From Volvox africanus (taxonomy: Eukaryota > Chlorophyta > Chlorophyceae > Chlamydomonadales > Volvocaceae), in the NCBI GenBank assembly GCA_030268105.1, contig BSDZ01000003.1, positions 3,596,001 through 3,660,000 on the forward strand: DNA of 64,000 bases, read 5' to 3'. The translations under genes and the position numbers were made by a program. Below the pieces are notes generated by a model. The model searched no databases and was not told the DNA's origin. It saw only the letters and a program-made list of their open reading frames with translations. This document shows positions 12,135 through 24,391 of this stretch, in pieces. The first letter of the stretch is position 1, and every line of letters starts with the position of its first letter.

Positions 12135-15100
12135 ATGGCTCCCAAAGTTCCGGCTCCTACGGAGATCCTCAAGTTTGAGGGCTCCTTGGATTACCCTATT
12201 GAGAATAGGATAGACGACTGGGGGCTGAATCCTGAACAGCAGGTAAGACCTGGGGTTCGACGTGGTAACTGACAGCGTTCACAAGAGTAACAGAGATCAG
12301 GAACGATCCTCAGGAGACTTACGTCGAGTTATTTCGTCGGAGACTGGTTTTGGAAAAGCTTTGGGACCCCGATGAGCAAGGCGAGTGGTGGCAACAGGTT
12401 ACCTTGCCAGTTTTCCAGTGTATACCGTGTAGGACCTTTCAAAACATCCTTGTATAATCAAACTACAATGGCTTGTTTTATATGCTATCTTGCTGAACTT
12501 TCTGCCCATCAAACTTGCGATGCGTTGCTTTGTAGACTTTTTCATGTTGCGGCGCTTTCTGCGTGCGCGGACGTATGACCTGGATAAGGCAACGAAAATG
12601 TTCCATGATCACATAATCTGGCGCAAGGATCATCATGTCGATACCATCCTACAGGATTTTTACTTCGCAGAACGGGACAACTTCCTGGCAGCATATCCCC
12701 AAGGCTATCACAAACTGGACAAGCAGGTGAGACAGGACTGATTCCCCTTGGGACTTGTCACGGCATCAGCCTCGTAACTTTCCCCAAACTGTCACCACGG
12801 TTAACGGTCCGCAGGGACGACCGGTATATATTCAGCTTATTGGCAAGATCAACGTGCCGGCCATTATGGAGTGCACGAATGAGGAGCGCATGTTTAAATT
12901 CCATGTCCAGGAATACGAACGCTGCGTTAAGGTTATCATGCCAGTATGCAGCAAGCTAGCGAACCGCAAGATAGACCAAACGTTCGGGATCATGGACGTT
13001 CGAGGTGCGACAAGGCCTGGCATTTCCACCAGACACGGGCTCGTACCTTAGAATAGACAGCACGATGCCGGTGGGTTGACCTGACGCGAAACCAAAAACT
13101 ACCTGTGGTTGGGCCCCAACATAGGATACATCCAGTATGATATGTCCAGCATCCAAGCGCCTTCTGCGTGTGTGTCCCCGAACTTGCAGGGGTGGGCATT
13201 AGCGCACTTACGGGCGACGTAAAGCGCATGCTGATGAAATTTACTAAGACGGACCAGGATAACTATCCGGAAATGTTGGGGCACATTTGCATCATCAACG
13301 CCCCCGCTATATTCCGCATGGTGTGGACGGTGGTGAAGGGCATGATCGACATCCGCACACAACAGAAGATCGAGGTAAGGGTGATGGAAACAGAAACTTG
13401 TCCTTGTCCGTTTGTGACCCATGGATCATACTCGCATTCACAAGGACTCATCTCGATTCTGCTGACACTTGGCTTGATAGTTGATTGCACAGCGTGGGGT
13501 TTGTTAAGCTGTGTATAAGCTGGCGCATTTCGCGGGGATCTTGAGCAAAAACGGGTCGATGATCATTCTCTCTGCTTGGTAACCGGTTACTTGAACGCAC
13601 ATCGCCATAGGCAGGTACACCTAACGCTCACATAGACATTTACGGGGATGTCTTCATATACTACCCTGGCCATTTAAGGTAGCCACAATTGCAATCGCCG
13701 TTCATTTAATCTCCATGCCGCGGCATACGAAACCAGAGAATAGCAGTCACGAAGCCTAGGTCGCAAGTAGGAGAAGCAACGCGAGTCTGCTCATGCCCTC
13801 TTGAACATGCCCAACACAATCCTGACACTTTGCATACTATGTCATTTACTCACCCACGCCAGCGGTTCCGTTCATCGTTGCGCCCTCGCCCAACCAGATC
13901 CTGGGACCCAATTACATGGATGCATTGCTGAAACACATGGAAATCGACGCCATTCCAGAGTTTCTTGGGGGCAATTCTAAGGGGACGTTGCTGGACGACG
14001 TGGGGCCCTGGAATGATACTGAGCTCATGGCCAGGTTACAGATCGACTTAGAAGCGCTTCGGGTAGGGCGGCACCGCCACCCACACCCGGCGCAGCAATT
14101 GCCACAGGCGCGATCATTCGGGCGGCCTTCAGGCGACGGCAGCTTTATTACTCCACAGGTCAGCATGGTGCCGAGCTTGCCCAGGTAGGAGTTGCGGTTG
14201 CCGGGCGGAAACGAGGAAGGTGAAGAACTCGTCCTGCAGAACGTCTAGCTGGTCCCCTCGCGGTGAAAAATGCAAAACGTGCGTCAATTAGGGGTTTGGA
14301 GCTGGCATGGTGTGGTTAGAGGGTGGAGGTCATGCAGGGTGCGGATTGCTTTGCGCGGCTGGCAAGGATGCAGCTTCCCCCGGGGTGCCAAGCTCCTTGC
14401 ATTTGTGTCACAAGCCACAATGATGATTTATTGACCCGTCCACGACGCAGTGGGACCGGTGCGGCAGGCCACGCTTTAGGACCGGGCAACGGTGCGGCTG
14501 GAGGCGTGGCCCAGGCGGCCATTGCCCAATTAACAACCATCACTGAGGCGCGCAGCCGTACATTGGTGGAGCGGGTCAAGGCCATCGAGGCAAAACTGCC
14601 TCTGAAGCAGGACAAGCTGCGGACGGTACGGCGTTCTAGGCTTAATGGAACACGAATGTAGGAAGCGCAACGCTAGTGGAGCGTAATTGTTTTGCGAAGT
14701 GCAAAGCTCAGCGGATACCGTCAGAGGCTGGTCAGCAGCGTCGACGCACTGCTGAGAGAGTATCAGATTTGCAGCAATTGAAAATCATGAAAATCCAAAA
14801 GGTGCCAAAAAAAGATTACCCGCGATGCTTTTCTTGTTTGTATATCTGAAAGGGGCAAAAATATTTGTTTGTATGTCGACTTTGTTTTCGTGCCACCATG
14901 CGATGGCACCATGTGCAGTATATTGCAAGTACGATAATGCGTTATGTGCTGCATTGCGAGGATTTTGCTTCATGTCAAATCCTGCTCGTGGAGTTGTGCA
15001 CGGTTAGCTGCCGGTCGATTCATGGTCGTACTGGCATACGAACCTGTTAATTATCAAATTGACATTCATCTCAGTTGGTGGCGGTACTCATGCTGCTCCT

Positions 15101-15437
15101 GATTCGGCTGCTTCGGGGATCTCACCCGCGTTTGGCGCCGAATGCCACCTTGTATCTGTTCGCAGCTCATATCCCCACTGGCATCCTAACAATTGAATGC
15201 GATGCGCAGGTTCAGACCTTGCGGGATGGTGTCAGCGTCCGATCTGCACCTGAAGGCAGCCTGCTGAACCGGTTGGACGTGGCTGAGGAGGCCCTGGACG
15301 TAGTGCTGAGCGCGCAGGAGACGCTCATAACACAATTAGAGCAGCAGGCAGCGGAGATTCAGGCCCTCAAAGCGGCGCAATCACGACTACAGGAGCAGGC
15401 CGCTCATGCTGCACAGGGCTGTTGCACTATCATGTAA
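12135..15437 (+). CDS. SEC14-like CRAL-TRIO lipid-transfer protein with C-terminal CaaX box
   Basis: Exons: 12135-12242, 12296-12380, 12536-12726, 12815-13004, 13190-13374, about 13862-14062 (or to 14158), 14515-14625, 15210-15437. The first five are in phase (253 codons). The CRAL-TRIO N part reads FMLRRFLRARTYDLDKATKM; the lipid-binding core reads GRPVYIQLIGKINV, FGIMDVRGVGIS, YPEMLGHICIINAPAIF and later IPEFLGGN, the usual SEC14 order. Such proteins bind and exchange phosphatidylinositol/phosphatidylcholine and feed lipid kinases. The tail is predicted coiled coil (LITQLEQQAAEIQALKAAQ) and ends CCTIM then stop, a CaaX-type prenylation signal with an extra Cys. The second intron needs a GC donor (see separate entry). 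Between 13374 and about 13862 the phases do not match, so a very short exon is missing from my model. Confidence 0.85.
12381..12535 (+). other. Predicted GC-AG intron in the SEC14-like gene
   Basis: To join DPDEQ to DFFMLRRFLRAR in frame, the intron must start at 12381 with GCGAGT after CAAG and end with TAG at 12535. The nearby GT sites give the wrong phase. Without a GC donor the CRAL-TRIO N region is broken. Confidence 0.65.
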
Positions 15438-18400
15438 GTGATTACGGCTGCTGTAACCCTCCCTAGGGATGCGGTGCTGGCTGGGAGGCCTGCATCATCT
15501 TTGGTCATTACTAAATTGGATGCCCCTCCGGGTGCACGGAGCGACGTGCATGTGGCCTCGGACTGTCCTCATGTGGCGATTGGGTCGTTCGCTGAGCGGC
15601 ATCCTCTTGCGACTTGCATGATGGGCAAGGATAGGCGAACGAACGGATAGACTGAGGGGTACATATGTGCATGGTCCAAATGGTTTGATATGCACGGATT
15701 GCGGGTGTTAGCCTGAACATCGGACCCTCGTGGTGAAGTTGGGCCCGCTGATAAGCTACGACCGGAGGAATGGGCGCAGAGCTTAGGGATGGTAATGTAA
15801 CGTAACGTAACGGTTGATTGCAGGCGCGTATGTGTATTGACAGGACGTAAGGATGTGCCATACAGACCCAGTGCTTCGCTGCTTGAAAATGGCCCAAAGC
15901 TGTTCGGGAACTCTTCGTGAGCCAGAACACGGATAAGAACTTCCAGCGTATTTACGTGCCCACTGGCCTCGGCGTGTGTGAATGGCGTGTGTGTTAATGC
16001 GCTCTCGATAAAGCTGCATGCCCTGCTGTCTGTACGATGCGGCCTGCAAACCATGCAGGCAGACTGGATGTCCCTGCGGGTTCCTTGTCTGCGAGTGGTG
16101 TAGGGCATGGCATGGACTGTGTTTTCCGCTATACGGCGCGAGTGGTGGGCCGACTGGGAAGTAAGATCATCGCCATGGGATTCTCGTCTGAGAGCACACA
16201 TGGACAAAACTTGGACGTCTCGGAAACTGCTCATGTACCAATTCATCGTTCGGACGTTTGGGCTTGTGCGGAGAAAAAGATATGCATTTGGGGCCAGATA
16301 GCTTCGAGAGAGCTGTCCTGATGGTATATGAGGGCGCCCCTCCGCTAAGCACATGGGAGGCGGGTAATGACTAGCAGGAGGAGGGCTTGGCTTAACAGGG
16401 CTGCGGCGTCGTGCGGAAACCTCTCCCACCCTTCGGGGACGGCACTGTACATCCGCCGCGTTGCTTAACGAAATTGCGATTTCATAGGGTTACTGTGAAT
16501 TGAGTGTGTCGTCGGTTTGGGGGTGTTTGCTGAAGGACGTAGGATATGAGTGCATATGGGTGTTCATTTCCAGGCGTCGGGTTTTGTGAGCTGCAGGCGC
16601 GCATCTTGTTTTGATGGAAGCAAAATTCGTCCGTCCCGTGATGCGTAGTGAACACCGTCTGTTGAAGATTGGATGGAGGACCAGACGCCCACATGCATAG
16701 GTGCGAAAGCACGTGGGCAGCATCGACGAGTACGGCGTGAATGCCCCTCGCCCTCGCAGCCAGATCCGCAAGCCATGGTGTCGTTCGGGCCTGTTCATAG
16801 CAGTACGATATTGTTGGCTGCACACTGTGGCTTGTCGCATGCCTTCATTTTCTTACGCTATCGCCGTCCGTTGCATCAGCTATTGGAAGCTAGCAAGGGC
16901 TGGTCGGGGACTCCGGTGCGGATCTCCAAGTGGAGCGAAGGCCTGATTCACTAAGGGATGGTAGTTTGGTGTCTTCACTATCCTCCGCAGGTGATGCCAT
17001 ACGGTGTATAGTGATGTGATTATTCACGTTCTGCTTTTTAATTGTCGAATACTACACTACATCTTTACGGGGCATTTCGCATTGTCTGATAGACGCGACA
17101 TTGTGAGTGTCAATTTCAGATACAAAGCCGCTCCGAACTGAAGGCTCCCGCTCCCAACAATTCTCACGACGGAGCAAGATAGCTACTTTGATTATTGGTA
17201 TTTGGAATATTGACACGTTATGAGCACCTCGTAACACCTCGCCAATCGGTGTAACCTCTTGGTGAAGAATGGCGCCGGGTCCAGGTATACCACGTCAACA
17301 ATATATGCAACAAAGTGCATAGCCTGGGCAACGGCATGGCGCTGAAAGGGTCGGTCTGGGAAGAAGAGAACTAAGCGTAGGAAGACAGCACAACGTCGGG
17401 AAACCAGGAAACGGGCTTTTTTGCTGCTTAAGGGTATCGCCTTAACCGTGCTCCGGCAAATCATCACTGGTCCGTGGGACACGTCGACCGAAGTAGTCAT
17501 GCGCACGCGTGATAATTACTTCTTGCCATGCGCACTCGCACACATCCATAGGACCACCGGCTAAGTAGGGCGGTCAAGCCGCATCCTCAGTGTACAGCAC
17601 AGATCCAAAGTGGTGTGTTCAACATGCATCTGGAAATACTCAAGAACGTGTGGCAGCACTGACCGTGGCGAGTGGGGGAAGATTGTACGACAGGAACCCA
17701 GAAATCTCTACTATCCAGGCTCTGTGTGCAGATTACGCAGCAGGCGGCACTCGAGTTGCCTGAGTGGGCAGCGGCATAAAGTGTTGGTGACGCCATTGCT
17801 TGCGACGCCATGGGGTGCCGTGAAGGTCACATAGAGGGGGGCGTACCAATGTGCGCATTAGTGGACCAAGTGTCAGGGCGTCGGGCGCGAGGATGCACCC
17901 ACTATTAGGACACTTATTGCCTAAGCAATGAGTGTAAGTGACATGGAGCATTTGTGCGCGGATGTTCGTGCGCGTGGCCGTGTGCACATCTTTGCGTTGG
18001 ACTCCTTGCTTGGGGAAAGCATGAACGACTACTAAAAGCCGTCCGTAGGTCCATACCTAGGCGATCGGGGCTAAAAGAAGTAGGAACATAAACACCCTGG
18101 CCGGGTACATAACTGCCGGCAGCTGCCAGGATTCAGGATCTTGTCTCAAGCTCTGGAAAGAGCGTGCAGCGCTATTAACACCAGGACGCGAGTCGATGTA
18201 TTGTACTGTGCACTGCTGAAAGCATCTTTATTTCCCCATAATTATCATACATGACTAGTGCCGTAATGCGTGGCCCCAACCTGTAACCCACATGTGACCC
18301 GCGCACCTGTGGTCCCTGCTGACAGCGAAAAATAGCGAGTAAAGACATGTAAGGCAAGCAGCAGGGACAAGTACAGTATGGACACTGACCCGGGACGAAG

Positions 18401-18662
18401 CGCATAACAAAATCATATATAATGGAAGGAAAGATATTATGGCTAGATCCTCCACATAACAAGGACCTTACGTTACCGCCGACAAGAATCCTTCGTCGAA
18501 CGGTTCAGAGCTTCGTCAAGTTAAAACAGGTCAGGAGTGCAACGGCGCCAGTGTCCAATATAAAGCAAACCGTTCAGTGTTACATCGCAATTACTGCACA
18601 ATTTCGTACGTTTCCGCTGTGCAATTTGCAACCATCAGCCCTCGATAAACTTTGTGTAAGTT
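15438..18662. other. Intergenic, no gene recognised
   Basis: About 3.2 kb with only short open frames of no recognisable family. Composition drops in GC toward the right, where the IS256 remnant begins. Confidence 0.45.
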
Positions 18663-18990
18663 TTATTTTTTACTTTCCAATAAATCATATTTAAAATCTC
18701 CACAAAGTATTTCAAATTGATTTAGCGCTAATGGCCAGTCTTTCAGGGGCATGGTCCATTTTTTTGCGGCATTTCTAAGGGCTAAAAATATTATTTTTTG
18801 AATTGATTTATCACCAGGGAAAACGCCTTTATTTTTGATGATTTTTCTGATTTGACGATTTACCGATTCAATCACATTAGTAGTATATATGACCTTTCTA
18901 ATTTCCGCAGGAAAGGCAAAAAACGGCACAATTACTGACCAATTTCTTTGCCAGATATCAGAAATAACAGGATATTTATTATCCCTCCAT
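18663..18990 (-). mobile_element. IS256-family transposase fragment (C-terminal part), bacterial type
   Basis: The minus strand from about 18990 to 18663 encodes about 108 residues with the diagnostic C-terminal IS256 pattern: NW..IVPFFAFPAEIRKVIY, then TTNVIESVNRQIRK (holding the catalytic Glu of the DDE triad), NKGVFPGD, LALRNAAKKWTMPLKDW and LALNQF. The frame then reaches a stop. The N-terminal two thirds, with both catalytic Asp residues, is missing, so this is a dead remnant. The stretch is clearly AT-rich with A-ending codons, unlike the neighbouring genes, which suggests an AT-rich bacterial source such as a Rickettsia-like endosymbiont (inference). The left limit follows the stop; the right limit is where similarity ends. 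Terminal inverted repeats were not identified. Confidence 0.8.
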
Positions 18991-19804
18991 GAAGGGTCGA
19001 GTCCAACGGCACACACACGAAAGAAGGGTCCCTCTTTCAACGGCAGCTGATGGCCATTTCGGAGATTGCAAAGCGCATAGCCCACGGACATCATGAGGTC
19101 AACGTATTGGGTCGCAGGACGCTGCGCATTGCCTGTGTCCATCTTCGCGGTGCAAGCTCCAGTACGCGTATGCACGCACGCACACGCCGGGACCGGCGAA
19201 AGTGCGCACGACCCAATCCTAAGGGATCTCTGTGCTTTCCCTTTGCCCTGAATAAACCTGCCTTTCCCAGGCGCTTGCCTTTCGTGCGCGTGTTTAGATG
19301 CTCCACCTGCCACCCCTGAGCATATTAACACTTATTATTGGCCTGGCGGCCAAAGTACGAAGGCACAAGGCATCGAGCCGGCCTTTTGAAGCTTCGTTCG
19401 CTGTGCTCGTATTCCTGTGCTCGTATTCCCGTGCTCGTATTCCCGCCGTAACCGAAGATCTACGGGTGCGTTTGAACGTCTGTTTATGCCAATAGTGCCA
19501 TCGATTGAGTGTAACAAAGGAGGATGTGAACACATGCGTTTCGAGGCAATGGTGGACCAGCCAGTCCACCAATGCTGGGGCACGGACTCGCAGTAAGGGT
19601 CAACCATGGACTTGCAACGGCTGGTGTCAGACGCACACGCACGGATCGCAGCAGCAAGGCGGCGCTCGGGAGGCGACATCGACTCATACCTCGTCCATCC
19701 GCTCCAGCCTACCACAGCCCCCGGGGCATGTTCAAGGTCCTCCGGTTCAGCGGGTGTCCTGAGCGCGTGAACCGCGGGTCAAAAAGCAGAGAGGCGCCGG
19801 TTCA
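18991..19804. other. Intergenic between IS256 remnant and GNAT gene
   Basis: No gene recognised. A short tandem array of a 15-bp unit (TGTGCTCGTATTCCY) runs three times at about 19398-19445. Confidence 0.5.
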
Positions 19805-20788
19805 TTATCGGTGTTTTTTCAAATATAATTGAAGCCGATGTGCATGGAACCAGGCGTTAATCCGCGTGAGTTGCTCCTTGCCGAATCCGGCGCGCTTGAC
19901 AGCCGCCAGCAGCTCCACCTCCGCAGAGTTTAGTTTGATGAACAGGTCCTCCAAACCCGCTTTCCGTGCGTGGCACACGGCAGTGGCCAATAGCGCGTCC
20001 GCTAATTCAGCGTGATTGGCGAGCTTTGGCCTACAGGGATTGGACATAATCAGCAGGTTAACTTGTCGCGCAGTGTAGAGAGCTGCGGACAATATGCAGG
20101 GAACTCGATGAGCCGTTCGCATCAATTAATGGGGTTTGCTGCTCCGCGTAGCCAACATAGCACAGCAGCTTTTTTGAAGGCCTCCTATGCCCAAAACTTA
20201 TGTTCCTTGTTGGGTTTGAAAACTGGTACCCTCGTCTGTTACAGTTCCCTAAACCCGTTCATTGTTACAGTTCCCTAAACCCGCCATTGTGCCTTTCGAC
20301 GCAAACCTGCCGCCACGCCGTCGGCCGCACCTGACAGCAAAGTATGTGAGCTCCGCTTGGCCGCCCGTCCGGTTCCGTACACCCACACAACCGACAATTC
20401 GTGCGGTCGCAGAAATAACAAAGAACTGCGATCCTGATTCGCTGTAATATTCTGGGAGTTTGTCTGACAAATCATTCTCAGTACCTTTTCGAATTATAAT
20501 ATAAAGTTGCAGGTAGATGAATCCAGCAACGATCACGGGGACCGACGCGAGCGTAGCGAGAGCAACAGCCCAAGGAACTAAGCTCTGAGGCTGATACGAA
20601 ATGTAGAAAGCAAAGATAGGCAGCAGTAAACCTCTTATCCACAACGATGACGGTGTCAAAAGAGCTTTTCTTAATATCGGCCTCACTAGTGAAAAAATGT
20701 AAGCACGATACAGTCTAAGGATGGCAGGAACATCGGAACCCTGAGCAATCCTTGGTTTCTCCTCTGGAATTAAAGCGTGCGAACCCAT
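19805..20788 (-). CDS. GNAT-family N-acetyltransferase with hydrophobic insert (NAT8-like architecture)
   Basis: Two exons, 20331-20788 (start codon 20786-20788) and 19805-20030 (stop 19805-19807); 684 nt in all, 227 residues, in phase. The intron has a GTGCGG donor and CTGTAG acceptor. After an N-terminal AQGSDVPAILRLYRAY segment comes a hydrophobic double span (about residues 45-95: LLLPIFAFYISY, VPWAVALATLASVPVIVAGF), then the GNAT core: FFVISATARIVGCVGV (beta 2-3), AELTYFAVRPKLANHAELADALL (beta 4 and the acetyl-CoA loop, which lacks the classic Q/RxxGxG/A pattern), and the closing LFIKLN...RAGF segment. This order of acyl-CoA fold interrupted by membrane spans resembles NAT8/camello-like enzymes. 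The substrate cannot be told. The weak acetyl-CoA loop leaves catalytic activity in doubt. Confidence 0.7.
20239..20282. repeat. Two-copy direct repeat inside the GNAT intron
   Basis: The word TGTTACAGTTCCCTAAACCC occurs twice, about 24 bp apart, within the intron 20031-20330. Confidence 0.8.
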
Positions 20789-21977
20789 GTCAGATTCTGG
20801 GGGACCGTCCTTGAATTATCGGATATGTGTTACGTATTATATGGCACGTAAAGCAGAGAAGGAATTTGATGTCTCCAATGGCCTCGGCCAGTCAGCCTCC
20901 ATGTACGACATCGGTTCAAAGTCCCATTCAAACCGGGCATCGTCACGCAATGGAAAGAAGCCCTACCTCTAGATCAAGTTACGGCTGCCTCTGTGGCTTG
21001 TAGGGGTCCTGGATGAGTTCCCATGCAACTTAGATATCTTCAATCTTCGCAGCGCGTATCACAGCTGACCCGGTATGCGATCGTCCATGGCGCTCTAGCT
21101 TTCGCAGCGGTCCGCATCATTATCTGCGCAAGTTATCAGCGTCGCCATTGCACCGCAGATCTGTGATTGTACGACAAAACCCTAAGCATGGCAATCGTTC
21201 CTGACATTGCGTCAGTCGTCCATGCAGTCCATGACCGCGTTCTATACCGTGTGATGTACGGCAAGAACTCTGGCCCAGACGCTGTACACCAGTGCCGATC
21301 CCTGGTGTACCGGTGTGTACCCTTCGCAGACGTTGGAACAGAGATTGCCGAAGATGGGCATAATCCGGAGCATTACGTTGGTAGGAACAGCTGAACGTGA
21401 TCTTGTGCGACAATGGCAGACCAGCAGCAAACGCAGCGGCGGGTGCACGTAGGCGCCCGTAAACAAATAAAGGCAGTCTAGCCTACACCCCAGGATGGAT
21501 TACATTAGCAATAAATAGCATGCGCCTTTCGGGAGCATGGCTGTGGGTTGGGAATCTTCATCACAATTTGCCTGTTGCATTCCTGGTGGTAAGCTTCGCT
21601 AGCAGATGCCTCAGTCTACAGGCTCAAGTGAGCTGTGTGAAAGCAGACGCCCTCATGGCCTTCGCAATGCCTCCTAGTGTACGTCAACCACATACTTCGT
21701 CGAAATCGAACCCATACAATGGCATGATTCAAATGATTAAGCGGTAAACCTGTTATACCACAAGGGTGCCACCTTTACCACTCAACGGGTTTCGCTCGAT
21801 AGGCGCTCAAGACACGTCGTTTCTTGCACATATTGCTTTGGAGCCAGTTTTCGACGCCCCCGGTACATGCACCACGCCAAGCGAAAAGGCCAACGCCGTG
21901 CCAGTAATGCCAATTCAACCTGCATCCTTATCAGCTGAGGCCCATGTACAATGCATTCCCGCCCAGATGATGCAGCC
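20789..21977. other. Intergenic, no gene recognised
   Basis: About 1.2 kb between the GNAT start and the DNAL4 stop (both on the minus strand). No family resemblance was seen. Confidence 0.5.
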
Positions 21978-22811
21978 CTACATCTTCCAGAGCAGCACCG
22001 CTGTTCTCCCACCGACGTAGATGTACAGCAAGTTCCGAACCTATGTTCATGAAGCGGGGCCACGGATGGAGTTGCATCAACCGGGTCCAATGGCATCAAT
22101 GCGGTGGTGAACAGAATGGGCTGGAGCGCAGTGTGCTCAAAACCCAGAAACCCCAAGTCGATGCGCACCTATGGTTTTTCCGCCTCGTCCCAACCTTGGA
22201 TACGGGGATCCCTGTGACCGGTAATGAGCATGCCTGCCTGCTCAACCTGGCCTCTGTGACTTGGCACCTGACCGGCCAGTACTACGTGACCTGTCCCAAC
22301 CCGACCAGGGTACCGCTTTTCCTGTAGCAGCCTGCGCCCCACTGACCTCGTACGTGATCTCATAGGAGAAGCCCTTCCCCACAACTACGTGCCAAGGTGC
22401 GCCAAATTTCTTGTCCATCTGGTCTTTAATCATCTGCACGAAAGCGCGGATTTTCAGCCGGTTGAACCCCTTAAGTACGACACATGCATGCGGAAGAAAG
22501 CACATAGAGAAGAGAAAAAAATATAGTTCACGTGCCTGTGTACACTTCTCGGCATCATTTGGGTACTTCTCTACTGCCGTGATGCAGATATCCATGGCCT
22601 CCTCCTTCATTTCGACGTTCATGTCTGTAAACTTAACGAGGGTATACTGCGCATGGTGCAAACGGGTATAAGGTTCCCCAGTTCATTCCAGGCATCCCAT
22701 TCTGACAAACTGTGTGCAGCAACGGGTGCAGTATAGACGCAGATGGGTTTACGTCTTCACCTTAGCCACGCGCAAGAAGGCCTCCATATCTTCAAATTGT
22801 TGTTCTGCCAT
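21978..22811 (-). CDS. DNAL4: Dynein axonemal light chain 4 (LC8-like)
   Basis: Four exons on the minus strand: 22761-22811, 22536-22646, 22347-22433 and 21978-22040; total 312 nt, 103 residues plus stop, all phase 0. The product matches the DNAL4 branch of the LC8 family in length (human protein about 105 residues) and sequence order: EEAMDICITAVEKYPND, MIKDQMDKKFGAPWHVVVG, KGFSYEITYEVRNLLYIYVGG, and a final LLWKM. Members of this family sit in the tail/intermediate-chain complex of axonemal dyneins, so the organism should build motile cilia. The intron 22434-22535 begins with GC, not GT: reading through to the first GT would add one base too many and break the conserved CTQ-MIKD join. The start codon at 22809-22811 gives the usual short N-terminus. 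Confidence 0.92.
22434..22535 (-). other. GC-AG intron in DNAL4
   Basis: On the minus strand the donor is CAG then GCACGT and the acceptor is GTGCAG before ATG ATT AAA. Both flanking exons are fixed by strong similarity to DNAL4, so a GC donor is the simplest reading. Confidence 0.8.
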
Positions 22812-24391
22812 GATTAAAACAAAAAATAAATTTATAAAGTATACGTTTGCAGCGCGGCTGAGTCACAGCACGCGGAGTCCTTAGAATTCGTCAAACCCCA
22901 CTCAGATTTCCCATAAATTGGGTATATTTTAATACGTGGCAGCCATTAAATTATTTAATATATTCGGTAAAGCTTGTGGTCAAAGTCGCCAAACATAACG
23001 ACGATATATTTGATCTCTTCAAGTTAATCAGAGGCTGGCAGACATAAGCATGAGAAGATACAACGACGATCCTTAAGACGACCACGACTCGCTGTTTGTG
23101 TGCTTGAGTCTTCCTATTATGCCGTACATATACGAGCTGTCATGCCAACTGAAAACGTCTCGGAAATCGCGTAGGCGCGTACAGTCACAACTTTGCATAC
23201 ATATTGAGTGTTAATTTCCCAAGTTCATTATCACCTATAGCATGTCGTCATCGCGTTTCTTCATTCATCCAACGTTTTCATTTTGCAGGCGTGAAACGGT
23301 AAGCATGGAATTAACACATAACAGTAAGGGGACGACATAAGCTTCATCTTTCAACGTGAATAAACCACCTTTTTAACAGCTATCCTTTCGGAACAAGTTT
23401 CAAGTGCAGGGCGGCTTGGAAGTCTTGGCCAAATCTTGGTACCAGCCGTCCACTGCTCATCGTGTGTTGTGCACTTCTGGAATTTTGCCACCATCAGAGA
23501 CCATTGTGAGTAAGGTATGATGATGCTAACTAGATCACTGTAATTTGAAACGAGCTAGGTCGAATCCAACGGTTTCAGTTCCATCATCCACGATAGCTCA
23601 AAAACCATGCATCATTCGATGGTTGGGGTCTCTTTGTCATTCTTCATGTCCGTACTTACAATCTTCATACGGTATGGCAACGGCATTCCTGCCCAAATTC
23701 CTTTCCGATTCCCGAGTATTTTGCGTTGGCCTATGAATTGCCTCCAGCCAATTAAACTCCCTGCACTCATGGCTGATATGCCCACCTAAGATTCCCGCTC
23801 TATCACACGCCCCGTGCTGCGATTGTGACGCGAAGGCACTCGGGGTGAGCGGCAGTAGAAGTGGCAGTGTCCTAGCACCTGGCGGAACCCCTGCTGCCTC
23901 CACGGCTTCCGAGGCCATGTCAGAAGGGACCCTGTTGGCGACCAGGTGTGGATGGGGTTTGCTAGGAAGCTTAATTCCCGGTTCTATTCGTGGCCCCCAT
24001 AGGCGCAGGGTCTGGTGGGGGCTGGCAGGGGTTGGTGGCTCTCCGCTGGGTATGAGCGTGGGACCTTTGATAGGGGAAACGGGAAAAATGGATAGGGCAG
24101 GGCAGGCAGGGGACGGTATGCTTAAGCTGGCTGTATGGAAGGGAAGGGAGATTCAGCCAGCATCTTGTAGACCGAATTAAGAAGAAGCATAAATCAGCCA
24201 AACTGTGACATCCGAATTGGCGTTCGTGTCAGAGTCCGTCTTGCCCCCGAATGATTCCTGCACTTCTCCGACCTTTGGCGCCTGACTTGAGGTGTCGACG
24301 CGTGGGAGCCCCAATCACTGCAACTCGGCTTGCTCCCCTCTTATGCTACGCTGCCCCGTGTACATCTGCTTGGGTATGGCTGTCCGTTCTG
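22812..24391. other. Intergenic between divergent DNAL4 and translin genes
   Basis: About 1.6 kb separating the two divergent start regions; no gene recognised. It should hold both promoters. The left part is AT-rich. Confidence 0.5.

Noticed and set aside
15569..16429. 286-codon minus-strand open frame
   Set aside because: No family resemblance, no low-complexity or domain signal, and no splice sites matching neighbours; probably chance in moderately GC-rich DNA.
22242..22661. Uninterrupted reading of DNAL4 through its introns
   Set aside because: The read-through inserts about 34 non-homologous residues between CTQ and MIKD; the spliced form matches DNAL4 length and order.
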